A DNA stretch of 64,000 bases from Benzoatithermus flavus. GTDB taxonomy: Bacteria; Pseudomonadota; Alphaproteobacteria; Geminicoccales; Geminicoccaceae. The DNA is taken from assembly GCF_037908215.1 (NCBI RefSeq), contig NZ_JBBLZC010000002.1:257869-321868 (forward strand), read 5' to 3'. Shown here one piece after another: positions 58,411 through 64,000 of the stretch. The notes under the pieces are model-generated. The model made no database searches. It was not told the DNA's origin and was given only the letters and a program-made list of their open reading frames with translations. The position numbers were made by a program, and so were the translations under genes. The stretch's first letter is position 1. Each line of letters begins with the position of its first letter.

Positions 58411-58435
58411 AACGGCCGGCGCCGGGACCGGTTCC
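58411..58435 (-). promoter_or_regulatory. EcfG-type promoter of the proline-rich gene
   Basis: Minus strand: GGAAC (58435-58431), 16 bases, CGTT (58414-58411). It matches the consensus exactly and would start transcription about 15-20 bases before ATG 58386. Confidence 0.7.
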
Positions 58436-58473
58436 GCAGCCCGCGCCAGCGGGCGGACGGCGCCGCCTCCGGC

Positions 58474-58947
58474 TCAGGGCCTGGCGCGGAACAGGCGGTA
58501 GGCCGCGCTGCCGGTGGCTAGGAGCGGCCCGTCGAAGTCGCGCTCGTGCAGGCTCATCGTGACGTGCGCCACCGAGCCGCCGACATGGACGAGCCGTGCG
58601 GTGGCCACCACCCGGCCGCGCTCGACGGCGCGCACGAAGTTGCAGGCGAGGCTGATCGTGGCGATGCGATGCAGGCCCGGCGTCCGGAAGAAGCAGGCCA
58701 CACCGCCCACCGTGTCGAGGAGGACCAGCGTCACCCCGCCATGGGCGATGCCGTAATGGCTCAGATGCTGCTCGGCGACCTCGAGCTCGAGATGGGTGCC
58801 GTGCTCGGGGTCGTGACCGACGCGATAGCCCACGAGCGTCTCGAACGGCCCGGTCACGGGGCCGAGCTCGCCCCGGCGCAGCCGGGCGACGAGCGCCTCG
58901 AGCTCCTCCGCGCTCAAAGGCCGGTGCGGGTCGTAGGCCGGACTCAC
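58474..58947 (-). CDS. PaaI family (hotdog) thioesterase
   Basis: 157 residues of the hotdog fold. The PaaI pattern is LSHYGIAHGGVTLVLLDTVG (catalytic Asp in the long helix), with VRAVERGRVVATARLVHVGG and VAHVTMSLHERDFDG in the strands. It would hydrolyse acyl- or aryl-CoA thioesters. Its ATG overlaps the TGA of corA by four bases. Confidence 0.88.
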   Translation of the reverse strand: MSPAYDPHRPLSAEELEALVARLRRGELGPVTGPFETLVGYRVGHDPEHGTHLELEVAEQHLSHYGIAHGGVTLVLLDTVGGVACFFRTPGLHRIATISLACNFVRAVERGRVVATARLVHVGGSVAHVTMSLHERDFDGPLLATGSAAYRLFRARP

Positions 58948-59924
58948 AGCCAGCCTCGCTTGCGGAAGTAGAGAAGGGGGATCACGGCGGAGAGCGCCAT
59001 CAGAAGCAGCGCCATCGGATAGCCCAGAGGCCAGTCGAGCTCGGGGAGAAACTTGAAGTTCATGCCGTAGATGCTCGCGATCATGGTGGGCGGCATGAAC
59101 ACCACCGCCACCACGGAGAAGATCTTGATGATCGCGTTCTGCTCGATGTTGATCATGCCGAGCGTGGCCTCGAGCAGAAGGCTGATTTTCCCCGAGAGGA
59201 ACGCGGCGTGGTCGGTGAGCGAGGCGACGTCGCGGTTCAAGAGCTTGGCTCTTGCGCGCGCCTCCTTCCGGCTGCCGGGCGGCAGCAGGTCGGTGGCGCC
59301 GAGGCTCAGGAGGATGCGGGCAAGCGTGAGCAGGCTCTCGCGCGCCCGCGCCGCCGTGTCGCCGGCCCGGCCGATGCGCTCGATCGCGCGCAGGAGATCC
59401 GGCCGCTCGTCCTTGGGCTTGGCGTTGGCAGCGCCGAAGATCTCGCCCGAGAGCGTGTCGATGTCGAGCGAGGCGCGCTCGAGCACGTCGGCGATCCGCG
59501 CCACGACGAGCTCGATCAGCCAGAACAGCACCCCTTGCGCGCTTCCGAGGCCGGCGCCCTGCCGCTCGAGGCGCGCCGGCATGGTGCGGAAGGGCTGCGG
59601 ATCGGCATAACGCAGGGTGACGAGCCGGTCGCCCTTCAGGATGAAGGTGATCTCGGTGGTGCCGGGTGGCGGCGTGTCGGCGTTGACCAGCACGGTGGCG
59701 GTGAGGAACAGAGCGCCGTCCTCCTCGTAGACCCGCGCCGAGGCCTCGATCTCGCGCATCTCCTCGCGCGTCGGCATCTCGATGCCGACCGTCCGGCGCA
59801 CGAAGCCCGCCTCCTCGGGCGAAGGATCGCGCATGTCGAGCCAGATGGCATCCTCGGGCAGGCCGTCGGCCGAGAGATCGACCGCGACCCGATCGCGCTG
59901 GCCGCGCAGGAACATCGTGAGCAT
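58944..59924 (-). CDS. corA: CorA family magnesium transporter
   Basis: 326 residues. A cytoplasmic N-terminal domain (LRYADPQPFRTMPARLERQG) leads to a long stalk helix (LLSLGATDLLPPGSRKEARA) and two C-terminal membrane helices. The selectivity motif YGMNFKFLPEL lies between them, and the protein ends with a basic RKRGWL. It is a homopentameric Mg2+/divalent channel. GGAG close to ATG 59924. It is coupled to the thioesterase, with no obvious functional link. Confidence 0.94.
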   Translation of the reverse strand: MLTMFLRGQRDRVAVDLSADGLPEDAIWLDMRDPSPEEAGFVRRTVGIEMPTREEMREIEASARVYEEDGALFLTATVLVNADTPPPGTTEITFILKGDRLVTLRYADPQPFRTMPARLERQGAGLGSAQGVLFWLIELVVARIADVLERASLDIDTLSGEIFGAANAKPKDERPDLLRAIERIGRAGDTAARARESLLTLARILLSLGATDLLPPGSRKEARARAKLLNRDVASLTDHAAFLSGKISLLLEATLGMINIEQNAIIKIFSVVAVVFMPPTMIASIYGMNFKFLPELDWPLGYPMALLLMALSAVIPLLYFRKRGWL

Positions 59925-60023
59925 GGAGGCTCCGTGGCGGCTGAAGGTGTCACGCGCCCCGCGGGCGAGCCGACGCCCCGCTTAAGCCGGCCCATGTTGC
60001 AGCGCAAGGCGGATCGATGGGGC

Positions 60024-61040
60024 TCAGCGGCGGAGAAGAAAGCCTTCGCCGAGCGGATCCTCGGGCTCGACCCAGTAGCCGGCCTCGCCGGTGTAGAAGG
60101 CCTCGCCCCCGACCTCGACCGTCACCGCCGGATGCGGCCCGGCTCTGGTCTCGGCGAGGACCGCGGCCGTGAACTCGGCCCCGGTGATGCTGCGAAAGCG
60201 CCGGGGCTCGCCCAGGCCCACCTGCCGCCGCCGGTGCATGACGGCCATGCGCGCCGTGACCCCCGAGCCCGTAGGGCTGCGGTCGATCTGGCCGTCGGCG
60301 AACACGCAGATGTTGGCGCTCGGCCGGCCGCCGCCGCCATCGAAGCCATCCGTGAGGATGATGCCATAGAGGAAGGCGAGATCGGGCTCGCCCGGATGCG
60401 AGAGCGGGATCTGCTCCGCTGCCGCCCGCTTCAGCGCCAGCGCCGCCTCGACGATCCGCCCCAGCGGGCTCGCCTCGAGATCGAGCCCGATCTCGGCCGC
60501 GGGCAGGATGCCGTAGAAGGCCCCGCCATAGCCGATGTCCATGCCGACCGGCCCGAACGGGTCGGCCAGCACCACGGCGTCGCGCGCATACGCGAACGCC
60601 GGAACGCTCTCGAACCGCACCCGCCCGGCCCGGCCGTTCGTCACCGTCACCTTCGCGGTCACGAGCCCGCACGGGCACTGGATGCGGACCAGGGTCTCGG
60701 GCTCCTGCACCGGCACGAGCCCTCGGTCCACGGCGTAGCGGCCCAGCGCGATCACCGCATGGCCGCACATGGTCGACCAGCCCTCGTTGTGGAGGAACAG
60801 GACGGCCAGATCGGCCTCGGGCAGGTCGGGCTCGACCAGAAGAGCGCCATACATGTCGGCATGACCGCGCGGCTCGGCCATCAGCACGCGCCGCCAGCGG
60901 TCCTGCTCGGCGCGGACGAAGCGTCGCTTGTCGAGGATCGTCCTGCCCTCGATCGGCGGCCAGCCGCCCGTGACGATCCGCACGGGCTCGCCCCCTGTGT
61001 GCATCTCGACCGTGGTGATCCGCCCCGAGCCCTGCCGCAT
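60024..61040 (-). CDS. Proline racemase family: probable trans-3-hydroxy-L-proline dehydratase
   Basis: 338 residues. Family motifs: VEMHTGGEPVRIV, the first catalytic Cys in STMCGHAVIALG, and DRSPTGSGVTARMAV at the second site. True proline racemases and 4-hydroxyproline epimerases have Cys in that second site (SPCGTG). Thr there is characteristic of trans-3-hydroxy-L-proline dehydratases, which remove water instead of inverting the centre. The product would be pyrroline-2-carboxylate. No matching reductase is adjacent. AGGGAC precedes ATG 61040. Confidence 0.86.
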   Translation of the reverse strand: MRQGSGRITTVEMHTGGEPVRIVTGGWPPIEGRTILDKRRFVRAEQDRWRRVLMAEPRGHADMYGALLVEPDLPEADLAVLFLHNEGWSTMCGHAVIALGRYAVDRGLVPVQEPETLVRIQCPCGLVTAKVTVTNGRAGRVRFESVPAFAYARDAVVLADPFGPVGMDIGYGGAFYGILPAAEIGLDLEASPLGRIVEAALALKRAAAEQIPLSHPGEPDLAFLYGIILTDGFDGGGGRPSANICVFADGQIDRSPTGSGVTARMAVMHRRRQVGLGEPRRFRSITGAEFTAAVLAETRAGPHPAVTVEVGGEAFYTGEAGYWVEPEDPLGEGFLLRR

Positions 61041-61250
61041 GTCCCTGCCCGTCCTGCATGATGCGTCCGCCGGGCGCGTACTCTGCCCGAACGCCGCGCC
61101 GCCGGCCAGGGTGCGACGGCGGGCACCGCGCCGTCATGTCACAAGGTGTCCTATCGCCCGGAGTGACTACCTTGAGCATGGCAGGACGGGTCGAGCGCCG
61201 GCCCCGCCCCTTTGCCATTGGTCGTCGTCTTTCGCGGGGAACGAACGCGC

Positions 61251-63131
61251 ATGCCCGAGCTGCGTCGCGCACGGTTCAGCCTCGAGAAGCTCACGATGTG
61301 GGGGCTGATCGCGGCGGTGGTCCTGTTCGTGGGCCTGCTGGTCTACGGCTTCGTGGTCCGCTATCTTCACCCGCCGCTTCCGGCCGAGCCCGGTTTCGCC
61401 GCCTCCTTGTGGCCGAACGTCGAGCGCCTGTCCTACAGCGCCTTCCTCGACCGGGTCGAGCACGGTGCGGTGAGAAGCGTCGTGCTCTCCGGCGACACGA
61501 TCGAGGCGAAGCTCGCGGACGGCCACGAGATCGAGGTGAACGCACCGCAGGACCCGGAGCTGATCAGGGAGCTGCGCGCGGCCAAGGTCGATCTCCAGGT
61601 CGCCGGCGGCTCGATCTCCGCCGGCGAGGTCGCGAGCAGCCTGCTCATGCTCGCGATCCTGGGCCTCATGATCTATCAGCTCGTGGCCGGCCGCAGCCAA
61701 CAACAGCTCGCCCAGCGCACCGACCTCGCCCGGAGCCGCGCCCAGCGCGTCAACGGCGAGAGGGTAGGGGTACGCTTTTCCGACGTGGCCGGCATCGACG
61801 AGGTCCGCGACCAGGTCGAGGAGATCGCCGCTTTCTTGCGCGATCCGCAGCGCTTCAAGGCGTTCGGCGCCAGGATCCCGAAGGGGGTCCTGCTCTCGGG
61901 TCCTCCCGGCTGCGGCAAGACGCTGCTCGCGCGCGCCATCGCCGGCGAGGCGCACGTGCCGTTCTTCTCGGCGTCCGCTGCCGAGTTCGTCGAGATGTTC
62001 GTGGGCGTGGGCGCTGCTCGCGTGCGCGACCTGTTCAAGCGCGCCCGCGCCCAGGCACCCGCCATCGTCTTCATCGACGAGATCGACGCCATCGGCCGGC
62101 GCCGTGCCGCCATCGGCGGCAGCGGCAACGACGAGCGCGAGCAGACCTTGAACCAGATTCTGGTCGAGATGGACGGCTTCGACGGCAAGGACGGGGTCAT
62201 CGTCATCGCCGCCACCAACCGGCCCGATATTCTCGATCCGGCGCTGACCCGCCCCGGCCGGTTCGACCGTAAGATCACCGTGCCGATGCCCGACGTGCGC
62301 GGCCGCGAGCAGATCCTGCGCGTCCACGCCGGCAGCCTGCCGCTCGCCCCCGAGGTCGATCTCTCCCGGATCGCCCGCGCCACGCCGGGCTTTTCGGGTG
62401 CCGACCTCGCCAACGTGATGAACGAGGCGGCCCTGGCCGCGGCGCGCGCCGGCCGCCGCGAGGTGCTGCCGGAGGATCTCTACCGCGCGATCGACCTGCA
62501 GATGATGGGCGTCGCCCGCCCGTCGCTGGCCCTGAGCGAGCAGGAGCGCCGGCTCACCGCCTACCACGAGGCCGGCCATGCGCTGGTCGCCGCCATGCTT
62601 CCCGACAGCGATCCGATCCACAAGGCCACGATCGTGCCGCATGGCGGGGCGCTCGGCATGGTGGTGCGCCTGCCCGAGAACGACCGCGTCTCGGTCAGCC
62701 GCAGGAAGCTCGAGGCCGACCTCGTCGTCGCCATGGCGGGCCGCGCCGCCGAGGCCCTGATCTTCGGCGAGGACGCCGTCACCGCCGGTGCGGCGGGCGA
62801 CATCGACCAGGCGACCCGGATCGTGCGCAAGATGATCACCGAATGGGGCATGGACGACGAGCTCGGCATGGTTCGCCTGACCGAGGCCGACCCGCGTACG
62901 GGCGAGCCGATCGCCTTGGGCGAGGCGACGCGCCGCCGGATCGACGAGCGGGTCAAGACCCGGATCGATGAGGCCTACCGCCAGGCGCTGGCCTGCCTGA
63001 CCGCGGCGCGCGACCAGCTCGAGGCGCTGGCGCAGAGCCTGCTCGAGCGCGAGACCCTCACGGGCGAGGAGGTACGCGCGATCGTGCTGGCGCGGACCGC
63101 CATGGACCGGGAGGCGTTCCGGCAGGCTTGA
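61251..63131 (+). CDS. FtsH-family ATP-dependent zinc metalloprotease
   Basis: 626 residues. One helix lies near residues 20-40 (WGLIAAVVLFVGLLVYGFVV) and a second near 125-145, flanking a small periplasmic domain. The AAA module has Walker A GPPGCGKT, Walker B IVFIDEID, SRH with NRPDILDPALTRPGRFDRK and the pore loop FVGVGAARVRDLF. The protease has HEAGH near residue 440, with a third ligand Asp in AAGDIDQATRI. It degrades membrane and unstable cytoplasmic proteins. Differences in the N-terminal part suggest a paralogue, not the housekeeping FtsH. Confidence 0.92.
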   Translation: MPELRRARFSLEKLTMWGLIAAVVLFVGLLVYGFVVRYLHPPLPAEPGFAASLWPNVERLSYSAFLDRVEHGAVRSVVLSGDTIEAKLADGHEIEVNAPQDPELIRELRAAKVDLQVAGGSISAGEVASSLLMLAILGLMIYQLVAGRSQQQLAQRTDLARSRAQRVNGERVGVRFSDVAGIDEVRDQVEEIAAFLRDPQRFKAFGARIPKGVLLSGPPGCGKTLLARAIAGEAHVPFFSASAAEFVEMFVGVGAARVRDLFKRARAQAPAIVFIDEIDAIGRRRAAIGGSGNDEREQTLNQILVEMDGFDGKDGVIVIAATNRPDILDPALTRPGRFDRKITVPMPDVRGREQILRVHAGSLPLAPEVDLSRIARATPGFSGADLANVMNEAALAAARAGRREVLPEDLYRAIDLQMMGVARPSLALSEQERRLTAYHEAGHALVAAMLPDSDPIHKATIVPHGGALGMVVRLPENDRVSVSRRKLEADLVVAMAGRAAEALIFGEDAVTAGAAGDIDQATRIVRKMITEWGMDDELGMVRLTEADPRTGEPIALGEATRRRIDERVKTRIDEAYRQALACLTAARDQLEALAQSLLERETLTGEEVRAIVLARTAMDREAFRQA

Positions 63132-63153
63132 GACAGTCTCTTCGTCCGAGCCT

Positions 63154-63450
63154 TTGCCTGCCGAAACAAGGGGGTACACCCCTAGCGCCGACGAACGCGT
63201 GCGCGGCGTGCGCATCGAGGACGATACGCCGACTGTCGCGCTCATGGACGGCCGGACGATCACGGTCCCGCTCGCCTGGTTCCCGCGCCTCCTCGATGCC
63301 AGCCCGGCGCAGCGCGCCAACCGGGAGATCGCTGGCGCTGGCTATGGCATTCGCTGGCCCGATATCGGCGAGGATCTGGGTACGGAAGGTCTGCTACGAG
63401 GCACGCCGGCCGTGGGAGCACTCGAACGCAAGATACTCCCCGATCCGTGA
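63154..63450 (+). CDS. DUF2442 domain protein
   Basis: 98 residues from TTG 63154, or fewer from an internal GTG. RGVRIEDDTPTVALMDGRTI, TVPLAWFPRLLDASPAQRAN, GYGIRWPDIGEDLGTEGLLR are classic DUF2442. Many DUF2442 genes follow a DUF4160 gene, in a presumed toxin-antitoxin or accessory pair. Here none precedes it; the FtsH-like gene does. Confidence 0.8.
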   Translation: MPAETRGYTPSADERVRGVRIEDDTPTVALMDGRTITVPLAWFPRLLDASPAQRANREIAGAGYGIRWPDIGEDLGTEGLLRGTPAVGALERKILPDP

Positions 63451-63485
63451 GGGTTGCGAGGATGGGGTTCATGCATTCCACTGGC

Positions 63486-63502
63486 ATGAGATTGAATCTC
63501 AT
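63486..63502. promoter_or_regulatory. 17-base palindrome before the last gene
   Basis: ATGAGATT-G-AATCTCAT is a perfect palindrome in a low-GC stretch, about 35 bases upstream of a -10-like TATATT (63537-63542). It may be an operator for the following gene. Confidence 0.45.
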
Positions 63503-63551
63503 CCCATAGATCGCCTTGCATTCAGGACAGAAAACCTATATTCTGGGGCGC

Positions 63552-64000
63552 ATGGTCCAAGCGCTCGCTTCCGCGTTCCCGCAGCCGACCCGCCGCCTGC
63601 TCGCGGCGGCGCTGCTCGGCCGCCGCCGGCCCGCCAACCCCTACCGCCGCCGCGACTGGCTCCGCATCTCGCAGCGCCTCGCCCTCGGCATGAGCCCCGA
63701 GGCGGTCGCCCGCGCCGAGGGCACCACGCCCGAAGCGGTCGCGTGCCTGCTCCAGCAGCGCGCGTTCCGGGGCCTGGTCGAGAGCTTCGAGAAGCTGATC
63801 GCCCGCCCGGCCGCGGAGCAGCGCACGCGGCTGGTCCGGCTCGCCCGGCTCGCGCTCGAGAACGCGCTCTCCGACTGGGACGCCGGTGCCGCGCTGTTCG
63901 TGCTCGCCGAGGACGCCCGGGGCCGCGACCCGGCCGAGAGCCTGGCCGAGGCGGTGCTGGCCCGGGCGCGCCGCCCGGCCACCGCCATCCCGCCCGCGCG
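63552..64000 (+). CDS. Hypothetical protein with phage-like helix-turn-helix N-terminus (partial)
   Basis: The frame from ATG 63552 stays open to the right edge (149 codons). After a basic, proline-containing N-terminus comes LRISQRLALGMSPEAVARAE with GTTPEAVACLLQQRAF, a helix-turn-helix-like segment of the sort found in small terminase or transposase subunits. Then come long helices (LVRLARLALENALSDWDAGA). A TATATT box ends only nine bases before the ATG, so the mRNA might be nearly leaderless. No family is certain. Confidence 0.5.
   Translation, partial: MVQALASAFPQPTRRLLAAALLGRRRPANPYRRRDWLRISQRLALGMSPEAVARAEGTTPEAVACLLQQRAFRGLVESFEKLIARPAAEQRTRLVRLARLALENALSDWDAGAALFVLAEDARGRDPAESLAEAVLARARRPATAIPPA

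Noticed and set aside
1..64000. CRISPR arrays, rRNA operons, riboswitches
   Set aside because: No regularly spaced repeats, rRNA sequence or recognisable riboswitch core was seen on reading the window. A covariance-model scan was not possible.

Overview
The window is high-GC DNA from an alphaproteobacterium. The strongest evidence is a complete PhyR/NepR/EcfG general stress response (GSR) core, a regulatory circuit known only from Alphaproteobacteria. The AcvB/MprF pair and the etfBA / 3-hydroxyacyl-CoA dehydrogenase / ATP:cob(I)alamin adenosyltransferase block agree with this. A deep-branching, rhodospirillal- or Geminicoccus-like lineage is a guess. No rRNA is present, and one tRNA (Val, CAC) lies at about 30.05 kb. 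Nearly all the DNA is ordinary chromosomal coding sequence, often with 4-base start/stop overlaps. Signs of transfer are limited to a pRiA4b ORF-3-like remnant (6.1 kb), an IS630-type helix-turn-helix fragment (48.4 kb) and AT-rich spacers beside them.

Layout. 0-6 kb: a PRC-barrel protein, a molybdopterin oxidoreductase and a polar amino-acid ABC transporter. 6-13 kb: small secreted or enzymatic genes (DoxX, LamG, META, GNAT, HIT, SMP-30) and a bacterioferritin. 13-24 kb: phosphoesterase, oxidoreductases, AcvB with the divergent aminoacyl-phosphatidylglycerol synthase MprF, TatA, RluA-type pseudouridine synthase. 24-36 kb: HPF-like factor, D,D-carboxypeptidase, GlmU, phosphoglycolate phosphatase, tRNA-Val, TrkH, DedA, cysteine synthase, AEC transporter. 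36-43 kb: PuuD-like protein, FkbM methyltransferase, the dehydrogenase/etfA/etfB/cobalamin adenosyltransferase/twin-TM operon, DctA. 43-47 kb: an ECF sigma/anti-sigma pair with an exported ferritin-like protein, a cupin and an FAD oxidoreductase. 47-55 kb: the regulatory region. 55-64 kb: a solitary CoxL-like subunit, small envelope proteins, thioesterase, CorA, hydroxyproline dehydratase, an FtsH paralogue, DUF2442 and an unfinished gene.

The most interesting part is 47.4-54.7 kb plus one outlier at 58.4 kb. nepR, phyR and ecfG lie on the minus strand in that order, with a FATGUY-type single-domain response regulator next door. By hand I found three exact EcfG-type promoters (GGAAC, 16 bases, CGTT). 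They lie upstream of nepR, of an apparently unannotated 43-residue membrane protein (53802-53933), and of an 82-residue proline-rich protein (58138-58386). Two one-mismatch versions precede a helical protein (50808) and a short non-coding stretch that ends in a strong terminator and begins with a CCUCCC segment. The last looks like a stress-induced small RNA, comparable in concept to Caulobacter GsrN. Two LuxR-type regulators with degenerate receiver domains sit in the same region. Together these form a candidate local stress regulon made largely of undescribed small genes. The sensor kinase that would feed it is not in this window.

All calls come from reading the sequence and translations by eye. 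No database search or alignment was run.
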